From an uncultured Pontibacter sp. (GTDB lineage Bacteria > Bacteroidota > Bacteroidia > Cytophagales > Hymenobacteraceae), in NCBI RefSeq assembly GCF_947495565.1, contig NZ_CANLZM010000015.1, forward strand, positions 58,532-122,531: a stretch of DNA of 64,000 bases. Direction: 5' to 3'. Shown in pieces: positions 40,792-50,700 of this stretch. Within the stretch, counting starts at the first letter, position 1. Every line of letters starts with the position of its first letter. Under the pieces are notes generated by a model that was not told where the DNA came from, made no database searches, and saw only the letters and a program-made list of their open reading frames with translations. The position numbers and the translations under genes were made by a program.

Positions 40792-42063
40792 TTATACTTC
40801 TGATGTTTCCTCCACCGGCTGCTCCTTTTTCTCCGCCTTATATAGCAGGGTAGAGCAATTGGTTTGGCGCAGTACCGCCTGGGCACAACGCTGGATATCG
40901 TCTGACGTAACGGCCTGCACCTTTTCTCCCTCTTGATTAATCAGGTTGGCGTCGCCGAGGAGTTTGCTGTAGGCCAGGTTCATGGCGCGGTTCAAAAGCT
41001 CTATCTCCGAGAAAACAATGCTGGTTTCGGCCTGGTTCTTTACTTTATTCAGTTCCTCCTCATCCACAAGGTTATCGATCAGTTCCTGCACAATGGCTTC
41101 TACGGCCGCGTTGGCTTCCTGCAGGTCCACGCCTTCGTTCAGTTTACCCTGAATAATGAGCAGGCCTGGCTCCACGCTTCCGGTTACAGACGCTGTGATG
41201 GAGTTGAAGAGTTTCTGCTCCTTTACCAGCCGTTCGTAAAGGCGGCTTGATTTGCCCCGGCCCAAAATGTCGCTGATCAGGTCTACGGCGTGGTAATCGG
41301 GGTGCTGGCGGCTTGGCATGTGGTATGCTTTATAAAGAGCGCTGAGCGGTACGTCAGAACTGATTTCCAGTGTACGCGCCTCCGTCTGCCGCGGCTCCTC
41401 CTTTAACTGGCGCTCATACTTTTCGCCGGCAGGTATCGGGCCGAACCATTTTCCCGCCAATTCTTTTGCATGCTCAAAAGTGACGTTGCCGGCTACTACA
41501 AGTATAGCGTTGCTCGGAGAATAATGCTTCCGGAAGAAAGACTTCACAATATCCATGGTGGCCTCCTCGATATGAGAGATCTCCTTGCCAATAGTGGCCC
41601 ACTTGTAAGAATGCTCTTTGTAAGCCAGTGGCCGCAGCTTCAGCCATACATCGCCGTAAGGTTGGTTCAGGTAGTTCTGCTTAAACTCCTCTACCACCAC
41701 TTTGCGCTGCACCTCCAGGCCATGGTCGCTAAAGGCAAGCTCCAGCATACGGTCCGATTCCAGCCAAAAGCCTGTTTCCAGGTTCTGCGCCGGCACCGAA
41801 AGGTAATAATTGGTGATGTCGGGGCTGGTAAAAGCATTGTTCTCGCCGCCTACGCGCTGCAGAGGCTCATCATACACCGGAATGTTCTTGGACCCGCTGA
41901 ACATCAGGTGCTCGAACAGGTGCGCAAAACCAGTGTGCGCCTCCTCCTCATCACGCGAGCCTACATCGTACAGCACGTTCAGTACCGCCATCGGGGAAGT
42001 ATGATCCTCATGCACAATCACGCGCAGGCCGTTATCAAGGGTAAATTCTTTAAACTCTATCAT
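40792..42063 (-). CDS. M16-family zinc metallopeptidase
   Basis: A 423-aa peptidase of the pitrilysin/processing-peptidase family. The inverted zinc motif HLFEHLMF (HxxEH) lies near residue 48, with the distal Glu region VVVEEFKQNYLNQPYGD near 125-140; RGKSSRLYERLVKEQ near 255 belongs to the second domain. No signal peptide is visible (starts MIEFKEFTLDNGLRV), so it seems cytoplasmic, unlike many M16 pairs. A companion inactive M16 gene is not adjacent. Divergent from the E1 dehydrogenase gene. Confidence 0.94.
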   Translation of the reverse strand: MIEFKEFTLDNGLRVIVHEDHTSPMAVLNVLYDVGSRDEEEAHTGFAHLFEHLMFSGSKNIPVYDEPLQRVGGENNAFTSPDITNYYLSVPAQNLETGFWLESDRMLELAFSDHGLEVQRKVVVEEFKQNYLNQPYGDVWLKLRPLAYKEHSYKWATIGKEISHIEEATMDIVKSFFRKHYSPSNAILVVAGNVTFEHAKELAGKWFGPIPAGEKYERQLKEEPRQTEARTLEISSDVPLSALYKAYHMPSRQHPDYHAVDLISDILGRGKSSRLYERLVKEQKLFNSITASVTGSVEPGLLIIQGKLNEGVDLQEANAAVEAIVQELIDNLVDEEELNKVKNQAETSIVFSEIELLNRAMNLAYSKLLGDANLINQEGEKVQAVTSDDIQRCAQAVLRQTNCSTLLYKAEKKEQPVEETSEV

Positions 42064-42315
42064 TGCTCTTCTTCGGTTTTTAAAATGATCAGTATACAGG
42101 AGCCAAACTGCCGCAAAACAGCAAATCTATACTTTATACTATGTCTTAGCTTGCAGGCTTTACAGCTTTTCTGTAGCTTTTGCTCGCCAACTGTGCGTTG
42201 CCGTTTGGCACTTGTGTATAATCAACTAAACAAAAGTATAAATTAATGGCATACATTTCAGGTGCCTTGCCATTACTTTAACCAGACAAACTATAACGAG
42301 GTTTTCATAAAAGAG

Positions 42316-44295
42316 ATGAATTACAACCGCAAAGAATATTCTGAGGAGGAACTGATACAGCTATACCGCGCCATTCTGAAGCCGCGCATGATTGAGGAGC
42401 GTATGCTAGTGCTGCTGCGCCAGGGGCGCGTAACCAAGTGGTTTTCCGGTATTGGCCAGGAAGCTATTTCGGTGGGCTCAGCCTTGGCCCTGGATCAGGA
42501 TGAGTATATTCTGCCGCTGCACCGCAATTTAGGCGTATTTACAAGCCGCGGCATCGACCTGGGCCGCCTGTTTGCGCAGTTCCAGGGTAAGACTCACGGC
42601 TTTACCAAAGGCCGCGACCGCTCTTTCCACTTCGGCACCAATGAGCACCACATTGTAGGTATGATTTCGCACCTGGGCCCGCAACTGGCTGTAGCCGACG
42701 GTATTGCCCTGGCGGATTTGCTGGAGAACAAGGAGAAGGTAACGCTGGTGTTTAGCGGCGATGGCGGCGCCTCGGAAGGTGATTTCCATGAGGCGCTGAA
42801 TGTGGCAGCCGTGTGGGGGCTACCGGTTATCTTTATGATCGAGAATAATGGCTATGGCCTTTCCACGCCAAGCAACGAGCAGTTCAGGTTTAAGCATTTC
42901 ATTGACAAAGGCCCTGCATACGGCATTGATTCCCTGCAGATAGACGGCAACAACATTCTGGAAGTTTACGACACCGTGCGCCAAGCAGCGGCCAGTATCC
43001 GTAAGAACCCGCGCCCGATGCTGATTGAGGCCATTACGTTTAGGATGCGCGGCCACGAAGAAGCGAGCGGCACCAAGTATGTGCCGCAGGAGCTGTTCGA
43101 GAAATGGGCTAAGAAAGACCCTGTGGAGAACTTTGAAAAGTACCTGCTCGATGATCTGGTGCTGACCCAGAAGACCATGGAAAGTATAAAGGAGGAGCTG
43201 AAGGCCGAGATAGAGGAGGGGCTGCAGACAGCCTTTGCCGAGCCAATGCCGGAAGCCAACCGCGAGCAGGAAATAGCCGATATGTATAAGCCTTTCTCTC
43301 AGGAGGTGATACAGCCAGCCGGTGACGGTAAAACAGAGCGCCGTTTTGTGGATGCCATCTCGGATGGCCTTCGCCAAAGTATGGAGCGCTACCCGGAGCT
43401 GGTGCTGATGGGTCAGGATATTGCCGAGTATGGTGGTGTATTTAAAATTACTGAGGGCTTCGTAGATAAATTCGGCAAAGACAGGGTTCGCAACACGCCA
43501 CTTTGCGAATCGGCTATACTTGGTGTTGGCTTGGGCATGTCGGTGCGCGGGCAGAAAAGTATGGTAGAGATGCAGTTCGCCGATTTTGTGAGCGCCGGCT
43601 TCAGCCAGATTGTAAATAACTTGGCCAAGAGCCATTACCGTTGGGGGCAAAATGCCGATGTGGTGGTACGCATGCCTACGGGCGCCGGCACAGCAGCAGG
43701 TCCGTTTCACTCGCAGAGCAACGAGGCCTGGTTCTTCCATACGCCGGGCCTGAAGATCGTGTACCCATCCTCGCCTTACGATGCTAAAGGCCTGCTGAAT
43801 GCCGCCATAGAAGACCCGAACCCGATCATGTACTTTGAGCACAAGCTGCTTTACCGCTCCATCTCGCAGGAAATTCCAGATGATTACTACACCGTGGAGA
43901 TTGGTAAGGCTAAAACAGTGGCGGAAGGCTCTGACCTAACTATCATCACGTACGGTATGGGTGTGCACTGGGCCAAGCAGCTGCAGCAGGAGCTAACGGG
44001 TGCAAGTATAGAAATCCTGGACCTGCGTACACTGTTGCCTTGGGATAAAGATGCGGTACGCGCTGCCGTGGAGAAGACAGGCCGTGCCATTATACTTCAT
44101 GAAGATACCATGACCGGTGGCATCGGTGGGGAGATTGCCGCCTGGATTAGCGAGCACTGCTTTGAGCTGCTGGATGCGCCAGTTGCCCGCGTGGCCAGCC
44201 TGGACACCGCCGTGCCGTTCGCGCCACCGCTTGAGCAGGAGTTTCTGCCAAAGCAGCGTTTGCGCCAGAAAGCAGAAGCAATGTTAAATTACTAA
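42316..44295 (+). CDS. Fused E1 alpha/beta 2-oxoacid dehydrogenase
   Basis: A thiamine-diphosphate enzyme of 659 aa from the ATG at 42316 (MNYNRKEYSEEEL; the track start adds 18 residues). The alpha half (about 1-320) has the TPP motif GDGGASEGDFHEALN ending in the NN of IENNGYGLS; the beta half (about 345-655) has GQDIAEYGGVFKITEG and MPTGAGTAAGPFHSQSNEAWF. This is the branched-chain (2-oxoisovalerate) type, fused as in many Bacteroidota; pyruvate as substrate cannot be excluded. The E2 and E3 genes are not adjacent, though lipA, which makes the lipoyl cofactor needed by the E2, lies 2 kb downstream. Confidence 0.95.
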   Translation: MNYNRKEYSEEELIQLYRAILKPRMIEERMLVLLRQGRVTKWFSGIGQEAISVGSALALDQDEYILPLHRNLGVFTSRGIDLGRLFAQFQGKTHGFTKGRDRSFHFGTNEHHIVGMISHLGPQLAVADGIALADLLENKEKVTLVFSGDGGASEGDFHEALNVAAVWGLPVIFMIENNGYGLSTPSNEQFRFKHFIDKGPAYGIDSLQIDGNNILEVYDTVRQAAASIRKNPRPMLIEAITFRMRGHEEASGTKYVPQELFEKWAKKDPVENFEKYLLDDLVLTQKTMESIKEELKAEIEEGLQTAFAEPMPEANREQEIADMYKPFSQEVIQPAGDGKTERRFVDAISDGLRQSMERYPELVLMGQDIAEYGGVFKITEGFVDKFGKDRVRNTPLCESAILGVGLGMSVRGQKSMVEMQFADFVSAGFSQIVNNLAKSHYRWGQNADVVVRMPTGAGTAAGPFHSQSNEAWFFHTPGLKIVYPSSPYDAKGLLNAAIEDPNPIMYFEHKLLYRSISQEIPDDYYTVEIGKAKTVAEGSDLTIITYGMGVHWAKQLQQELTGASIEILDLRTLLPWDKDAVRAAVEKTGRAIILHEDTMTGGIGGEIAAWISEHCFELLDAPVARVASLDTAVPFAPPLEQEFLPKQRLRQKAEAMLNY

Positions 44296-44391
44296 GATCT
44301 ACAAAAGCAGTCTAGTGTATTGTTTTGCAGTATGCTATGCTGATTTTGTGTTTAAACTATTTATATAAAATAAAATCCATATATTTGCATC

Positions 44392-44604
44392 ATGCATTTT
44401 CTTCGCCCATACCTCTTTATGTTGCTGTGTTTGTTTCTGCTTGCGGGTTCCGGTTGCCAGCGCAAAGGAATTCCGTGCCCTAAACCTACCAGCAAACGCA
44501 CTGTAAAGATACAAGGGCCAAACTCACAGGGGCTAGAGGCTATTAAAGTATCAACAGACAAAAACGGCAGGGTGAAGAAGAAGCGCGTGTTAGGATTGTT
44601 TTAG
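44392..44604 (+). CDS. Small lipoprotein-like protein
   Basis: A 70-aa protein with a hydrophobic signal (FMLLCLFLLAG) and lipobox AGSGC near residue 22. The mature part is basic (PKPTSKRTVKIQGP ... RVKKKRVLGLF) and has a second Cys (GIPCPKP). A TATATTTG box lies at 44380-44387, only 5 bp before the ATG, which would fit a nearly leaderless transcript or be chance. No family recognised. It precedes another small exported basic protein. Confidence 0.65.
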   Translation: MHFLRPYLFMLLCLFLLAGSGCQRKGIPCPKPTSKRTVKIQGPNSQGLEAIKVSTDKNGRVKKKRVLGLF

Positions 44605-44635
44605 AAACCAGTTTAATCAGAATCAGTATAAGACC

Positions 44636-45010
44636 ATGATGAAGGTGCGTGTTGCTGAATTTTGCTGCCAGACAGCATATAAGTATGGCTTTGGCCTGCT
44701 GCTGTTTTTCCTGTTAGGTACTTTACCCGGCTATGGGCAGGTAAGCTATGAGGCATCGGCTAGGCATGAGCAGCAGCTACGGAAATCGCTGAAAGACGCG
44801 GAGAAAGTAGACAATAAGTATAAAAGCACCCATCTGAACACTGATACTTATACTTTTAAGAAAGGAGTGGCTGGCCGCAAACGGGTTAAGAGAGACGATG
44901 GTCGTTCTAAGCTGCAGTTTAACGTAAACGGAGAACCAGCCAAGAAGCCAAAGCTCTTTAAGAAGAAGAGAAAGTATAAGTCTCGGAGCGAGAGAAGAGA
45001 ATCAAACTAA
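44636..45010 (+). CDS. Small exported protein with very basic tail
   Basis: A 124-aa hypothetical protein. A signal peptide ends near residue 35 (LLGTLPGYGQ), then an acidic/Gln helix (ASARHEQQLRKSLKDAEKVDNKYK), and a tail of about 55 residues packed with Lys and Arg (KKPKLFKKKRKYKSRSE). Such a basic tail could bind nucleic acid, lipid A or polyanions at the envelope, but this is speculation. No relative was recognised. It lies between the small lipoprotein and the ytxJ-like gene in one direction, with gaps of 31 and 21 bp, so a small operon is likely. Confidence 0.7.
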   Translation: MMKVRVAEFCCQTAYKYGFGLLLFFLLGTLPGYGQVSYEASARHEQQLRKSLKDAEKVDNKYKSTHLNTDTYTFKKGVAGRKRVKRDDGRSKLQFNVNGEPAKKPKLFKKKRKYKSRSERRESN

Positions 45011-45031
45011 AAAGAGAAAGGACCTGACAAA

Positions 45032-45373
45032 ATGAATTGGCACCCGCTAACCAGCGTTGAGCAGTTGGATGAGATTATAGAAGAATCCAAAAACACCCCA
45101 GTCGTTATTTTTAAGCATAGCACCGCCTGTTCTATTAGCTCAACTGCCAAAAGCCGCCTGGAGCGCCAGTGGCAGGGCGCTGGCTTGGATCATATAAAAC
45201 CTTATTACCTTGACCTGATCAGCTACCGACCTGTTTCGAACGAGGTGGCAGAGCTGTTGCAGGTAAGGCACCAGTCGCCGCAGGTGCTGCTGGTGCAGGA
45301 TGGTGTTTGCACCTACAATGCCTCGCACTTGGGCATTAGCGTAGACGCTATCAAAAAGCAAACCGCAGCATAG
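45032..45373 (+). CDS. ytxJ: Bacillithiol-system redox protein YtxJ-like
   Basis: A 113-aa thioredoxin-fold protein. The active-site segment FKHSTACSISSTAKS near 27-41 holds one Cys in a CSIS context, the monothiol bacilliredoxin pattern, and VRHQSPQVLLVQDG near 77-91 is the cis-Pro region. YtxJ proteins remove bacillithiol from proteins; bacillithiol is the main low-molecular-weight thiol of many Bacteroidota. The DinB-like protein in this window may belong to the same thiol chemistry. Confidence 0.9.
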   Translation: MNWHPLTSVEQLDEIIEESKNTPVVIFKHSTACSISSTAKSRLERQWQGAGLDHIKPYYLDLISYRPVSNEVAELLQVRHQSPQVLLVQDGVCTYNASHLGISVDAIKKQTAA

Positions 45374-45548
45374 TAATCTATACTTTTGCCAAGCTTCTTT
45401 GCCAAGGAGTTTGGGCCACTGTCCGGGCATAGTATTTTCTTTCTTAACCTGTTGCCTTGTATGCTTTGCCGTAAATGAGAGCAGAAATCCTGAGTTTGAA
45501 ATACACGTAAAGTTAAGTACCTTTATACCATCTGAAACTCACTGGCCT

Positions 45549-46277
45549 GTGATAAGATTTTTAACAATCATACTTGTGGCGGCACTTCTGGCAGCCACTC
45601 CAGCCGTTGCTCAGACGGATGAAAGTGAAAGCTTTGAGCGAGAGACGAGCTACGGCATCAATTTCAACTCCAACGGTGGGCTGATTGGCGGAGCCTTTGT
45701 GCGCTCTACCTTCTTTATGAACGAGCGGATGTACCAGTTCGGAGGCATTGAGATTGTAGAAGTAAAGCACCCTAAAGAAGAGCGCTACCTGAATTATGTG
45801 GGCGAGCCTTTCGTGTATGGCAAGAAGAACTACTTTTTTGTGGTGAGGCCGCACTATGGCCGCGAGCTTGTACTATTCCGGAAAGCGGCTGAATCAGGTG
45901 TGCAGGTAAATGCCTTAGGTGCGATAGGCCCTTCCATTGGTTTGCTTGTGCCATACTATATAGACTATAGCTACGACGGCACCACCAACGATGTGCGCAC
46001 AGTTCCATACGATGAGACCGTACACGTTAATACGGATTACATACTGGGAAGCGACACCGTTTTCCGGGGGCTGGGCCAGACTAAAATTAAACCGGGCCTG
46101 CATGCAAAAGCCGGCCTTAGCTTTGAGTACGGCAGATACCGCGAAAGCATAGCGGGCATAGAGGTTGGTGTGACCGTAGAGTACTTCCCGAGCAAGCCAA
46201 TCATTATCCCGTTAGCCGAAAATAATAATACCTTCACCTCGGTATACTTGAACCTGTACTACGGCAGCAGAAAGTAA
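45549..46277 (+). CDS. Outer-membrane beta-barrel-like protein
   Basis: A 242-aa protein if it starts at the GTG at 45549, which gives a good signal peptide (VIRFLTIILVAALLAATPAVAQ). The track ORF is 50 residues longer, with an odd Cys-rich front, and is not preferred. The mature part alternates aromatic and polar residues (YGINFNSNGGLIGGAFVRSTFF, KAGLSFEYGRY, SVYLNLYYGSRK), typical of a small outer-membrane barrel, and ends in a strand with an aromatic pattern. No named family recognised. It follows ytxJ at 175 bp. Confidence 0.75.
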   Translation: MIRFLTIILVAALLAATPAVAQTDESESFERETSYGINFNSNGGLIGGAFVRSTFFMNERMYQFGGIEIVEVKHPKEERYLNYVGEPFVYGKKNYFFVVRPHYGRELVLFRKAAESGVQVNALGAIGPSIGLLVPYYIDYSYDGTTNDVRTVPYDETVHVNTDYILGSDTVFRGLGQTKIKPGLHAKAGLSFEYGRYRESIAGIEVGVTVEYFPSKPIIIPLAENNNTFTSVYLNLYYGSRK

Positions 46278-46378
46278 CCCCCCCCCTACGAACAATTACC
46301 AGAGCCGGTTTGTTAAAGGAGCATACTTGCCACAGGCACATTTTTAGCCTATGGTTAAACTCTTAACCCATAACTTCC

Positions 46379-46386
46379 TATCTTTG
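46379..46386 (+). promoter_or_regulatory. TAnnTTTG element abutting the lipA start
   Basis: TATCTTTG ends only 4 bases before the first ATG (46391). If used, transcription would begin at or inside the first codons, so the mRNA is leaderless or translation begins at the ATGs at 46400/46403. Confidence 0.45.
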
Positions 46387-46390
46387 CACC

Positions 46391-47302
46391 ATGGATGAAA
46401 TGATGACACTTCCGGTTATTCAGCCCAACGCCAAGCCCGAGGGACTTAACGCGCTGGGCCAGCCACGCAAGCCAAACTGGCTTCGGGTAAAACTACCGGT
46501 TGGGAAGGAATACGCCAAAGTAAGAAGCATTGTAGATGAATATAAACTGCACACCATATGCGAGAGCGGTAACTGCCCGAACATGGGTGAGTGCTGGGGT
46601 GCAGGCACAGCAACCTTCATGATCTTAGGTAACGTGTGTACCCGCAGCTGCTCTTTCTGCGCTGTGGCCACCGGCCGACCCAACGAGTACGATGAAGACG
46701 AGCCGCGCCGTGTGGCCGAGGCGATACAGCTGATGGGCGTAAAGCACGCTGTAATTACCTCCGTAAACCGTGATGAGCTGAAAGACCGTGGCGCCGCTGT
46801 ATGGCACGATACGGTAAAGCAGGTGAAGCTGATGTCGCCGACAACAACCATCGAAACGTTGATTCCGGATGTGAAAGGCACTTGGGATGCATTGATTACG
46901 ATGATTTCGCCGGGGCAGGAGGTTGTTTCGCATAACATGGAGACGGTGAGGGAGCTGTACCGCCGCGTGCGTCCGCAGGCTAAGTATGACCGCTCGCTGG
47001 AGCAGATCCGCCGCACCAAAGAATTTGGGCAGCGCACCAAGACTGGTATCATGCTGGGCTTAGGCGAAACCCGTGAGCAGGTATACCAAGCCATGGATGA
47101 TCTGGCTGCTAACGGTTGCGACATCCTGACATTAGGCCAGTACTTGCAGCCAACAAAGATGCACCTGGAGGTAGCCGAATTTATTCACCCGGACCTTTTT
47201 GACCACTACCGCGAAGAAGGCTTAAAAAGAGGAATTAAATATGTGGAATCTGGTCCATTAGTAAGATCTTCATATCATGCCGAGCGCCACGTAAACGTTT
47301 AA
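46391..47302 (+). CDS. lipA: Lipoyl synthase
   Basis: A radical-SAM enzyme that inserts two sulfurs into octanoyl groups on lipoyl domains, 303 aa. The auxiliary cluster motif [12 protein letters not shown] (about 57-68) and the radical-SAM motif CTRSCSFC (about 83-90) are complete. The C-terminal block [10 protein letters not shown] includes the conserved Ser ligand. Three ATGs (46391, 46400, 46403) are in frame; the closeness of the TATCTTTG box favours a later one. Needed for E2 subunits of 2-oxoacid dehydrogenases and for the glycine cleavage H protein, whose partners (E1 fusion, gcvP) are in this window. Confidence 0.96.
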   Translation: MDEMMTLPVIQPNAKPEGLNALGQPRKPNWLRVKLPVGKEYAKVRSIVDEYKLHTICESGNCPNMGECWGAGTATFMILGNVCTRSCSFCAVATGRPNEYDEDEPRRVAEAIQLMGVKHAVITSVNRDELKDRGAAVWHDTVKQVKLMSPTTTIETLIPDVKGTWDALITMISPGQEVVSHNMETVRELYRRVRPQAKYDRSLEQIRRTKEFGQRTKTGIMLGLGETREQVYQAMDDLAANGCDILTLGQYLQPTKMHLEVAEFIHPDLFDHYREEGLKRGIKYVESGPLVRSSYHAERHVNV

Positions 47303-47319
47303 CAGCATAACATCAAACC

Positions 47320-47361
47320 AAAGAAGCCCCTGTAGCATTTAATTGCTGCAGGGGCTTCTTT
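47320..47361 (+). terminator. Terminator of lipA
   Basis: AAAGAAGCCCCTGTAGCA-loop-TGCTGCAGGGGCTTCTTT (one mismatch) followed by ATTTTA. Confidence 0.9.
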
Positions 47362-47739
47362 ATTTTATATTTATACAATAATAGTCAAATTGTAATAAAC
47401 TAATATTTTGATAATAATATTCAAATATATTTTAAAATAGAGGTATAAAATGTAATTTTAAGAGCGAATCCTTAATACTACAACTATGCCTATGTAAACA
47501 AATTTACTTATCTCCTCGCAAAGTTTCTTTGCACTGCTTACCCCCACTTCCTTCTTGATGAAAGAAAAATGGTCGACTTAATATAAGATTTGACTGTTAC
47601 TATAGTTATATATAAATATAGCATGATCTTGTTGTCTTGGAGAAAACCATTTTTGGGCAATCAAGTAAAAGAGTAAAGATAGATATAGCCCTATCTATGA
47701 ATATTTAAGTGACGTTATATACAGTTTTTTTAAATTTTT
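47362..47739. other. AT-rich intergenic region upstream of the adhesin gene
   Basis: About 380 bp, markedly AT-rich, with no ORF of note and no AAGTATA copy. It contains CAAAG...CTTTG near 47519 and a small ATAGATA...TATCTAT-like palindrome near 47680. The adhesin promoter must lie here, but no full TTG/TAnnTTTG pair was found; possible curved or silencer DNA. Confidence 0.45.
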
Positions 47740-50700
47740 ATGATTAAACATCTACTGCTGACCTTTCTTTTACTGACTGGCAGTATCACCCTTAGCCAAG
47801 CGCAGGAGAGCATATCCCTAGGGAGGGCTACCACTTTTTCTGCCCTGGCCAGCAAGAAAATTGTAGCCAAAGGCCCCGGAATAACTCAAATAGACGGTAA
47901 CATTGGTATTAGCCCCGGCAGAACCATTGAAGGCGAACAGTTTCTGGATGTGCTAGGCCGGAAGGAGCGTAACTCAGTACTAGCGATTGCAGGTATGCAG
48001 AGCGCCAATAGCGCCTATAATGAGCTGATCAGTTTGCCTATAACGATGAACCATGGCCCAGTGTTGGGTAATAATAACTCATTAGGTCCCGGTGTTTATA
48101 AATTCGATTCCAATACGACGCTTAACGGCAACCTGCGCCTCGACGGCCAAAGTGATATAAACTCGAAGTTTATATTTATTATAGATGGCAACTTTACATC
48201 CAACAGTGGCAGTATCCAGTTCTCCGACATGGGAGCCTCTGCCAAAAATGTGTACTGGGTTGTAAACGGCAGCGCTACTATTGGGGCAGGCAGCTCCTTT
48301 CAGGGCAATATTATTGCCACAAAAGACATTGCCTTCCAAAACAGGGCTGCGCTAGTTGGTCGTGCCATTTCACTTGATGGTACTATTTACTTCGACCAGA
48401 ACTCTACGGCTATGCCGCTTATCATACAGACTAATCTTGAAGTAAAGAAAGATGTAGAGTACAGCGAGATTACGTTAGGTGCCAGAGTGGTTTATACTAT
48501 AAAAGCCACTAATAAGGGGCTGGGCCAGGCTATGTATGTCGTGGTAAAAGAGCAGATACCAGCCGGACTGAAATTTATAAGGTCTGTCTCTGCTACAAAA
48601 GGCACATACAACGAAGAAACGCATGAATGGCTGATTGGCGATATGGCGGTAGGGCCTACAGAAACCCTGAAGCTGGAGTTTGAGATTGTGGGCACGGGTA
48701 ATATAAAGAATGAGGTTGTTATCATTGGTGATAACCCGGACCCTGTACCAGATAATGATGAGGACGATGCAGTAATCATACTTCCAGACTTAGGAGTAAT
48801 GAAGGTGCTGCTCAACCCGAAGGAGTCTTATGCGGTAGGCGATCTTGTAGATTATAGGATCACGCTCACAAACTATGCTGATGCCGCCGAAAACAATGTA
48901 TACATAAGAGAGAAGCTGCCGGAGGGGCTGGAGCTAGTAAGTTATACCGCTAGTGCAGGTGTATATAATAACGACACAGGCATTTTTTATGTGCCATCCG
49001 TTGCAGGCAATTCTTCTGTTACGCTTACTATAAAAGCCAAACTGGTTAAGGCCGGTGAGATCAGAAACGTGGTCAGCATTATAGCTAAAGACATTGTACC
49101 GGTAGACCCTACCAACCCTGTAGATCCTGCTAACCCAACTGGTCCGGAAGATTATAAGGACTCTGACCCAGACAATGACGAGGATGAGGTGACAATACCT
49201 AATGTAACCTGTAGCCCTGAAATAAGTGTGGCTTTTGAGGCAGCACCAGCAACGGTATGCGCAAGTGCAACAGGCATCACACTGAAAGCAACAACATCAG
49301 TAATAGGCGGAACCTACAACTGGGTACTACCAGCCGGATGGAACTTTGCAGCAGGCACTAACCGAAACAGCAATGAAATAACTGTAAATGCAGGTAATGC
49401 CAGCGGAAGTAAAACAGTAAAAGTAAATTTAATTGACCAGTGCGGTAATACTGTAAGTGCAGAGACTGCTGTAAATGTAACCGGTGCTCCGGTTGCCCCA
49501 GCTATAACAGGTGAGGCTATTGTATGCTTTAACGGAAACATTACCTTAGGCGCGGGTGAGTCTGAAGAAGAACTGACTTACGAGTGGACTGTAGGCGATA
49601 ATCTGGAAATAGATGGCCCGGCAGATGGAGCCAGTGTAAGCGTGAAGCCAAAGAACGGCAGCTTGCTAGGCGGCAGGGTAATGCTTAAGATTACGAACAG
49701 CTGCGGTTTCAGCAGTACAAGCTTTAAAGTGCTAACAATAGCACCTGCTCCAGCAACTCCTGTTGCCATTTCTGGAGATATAGATGTATGTGCAGCCAAA
49801 CCAGTTACCTTCACTACGCCAGTAGTAGTAGGTGCAACAAGCTATACTTGGAGCTTCCCGGCTGACTGGACTGTGGTAGGAGATGCAACCGGCAGAGAAG
49901 TAGCTGTAATGGTAGGCGAGTCCAGCGGCGAGAAAGAAATCAGCGTGAAAGCTAATAACGCTTGCAGCAGCAGCGAAGCCTTTACCAGAACAATTAATGT
50001 AAACGCCGCGCCAAGCACCGAGAATTTCGCTCTTAATGGCGATGCTGAAGCTTGCCAGAACGCTACTCTTGTATTTACGGCAACTGCACTAGAGGGAGCT
50101 ACTTATAGCTTTGAAGCAGAAGGCGGCTTAACGAAAGTATCAGAAACAGGCAATAAAGTAACAGTGAAAGCAGGCGCCACAAACGGTACCGTAACTGTAA
50201 CAGTAACTGATTTCTGCGGCAACACATTCACTGTAACTAAAACAGTGGTAGTAACGCCTTTATTGGCTACTCCTGCCATTTCCGGTACAAGCAATGTGTG
50301 CCAGAACAGCACAGGAAATATATACACAGCGCCAGCTTATGAAGGTGCGGTAGCTTACAAGTGGACTGCCAACGGCGGCCTGGCAATTACTTCCGGAGCA
50401 GAAACAGCTACGGTAGCAGTTAGTGCAGGTGCCAGTGGAGGAACTCTAACGCTGGAAGTTACGAACGGATGTTTTACAGTTAAGACGACAAAAGTAATCG
50501 GTATTAACCCGCTGCCACAGGCTCCGGCAAGTATAACCGGCGATGCCGCAGTGTGCGCCGGAACACAGCAGACTTATACAACTGCAGCCGTAGCAGGTGC
50601 CACTTCATATACCTGGAGCTTCCCTTCAGGCTGGGCAGTAGTTTCTGGCGAGGGAGAAAGAACAGTAACGGTAACAGTTGGCAACAGCAGCGGAAAAGTA

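Noticed and set aside
42820-43842. Minus-strand ORF of 340 aa inside the fused E1 dehydrogenase gene
   Set aside because: It is antisense to an unambiguous TPP enzyme, has no family motif, and reflects the codon bias of the real gene.
46420-47124. Minus-strand 234-aa ORF opposite lipA
   Set aside because: Ser/Cys/Arg-rich shadow translation of a radical-SAM gene.
47519-47535. CAAAG...CTTTG near 47519 as the adhesin promoter
   Set aside because: The TTTG part lacks the TA at the right position and is over 200 bp from the start codon.
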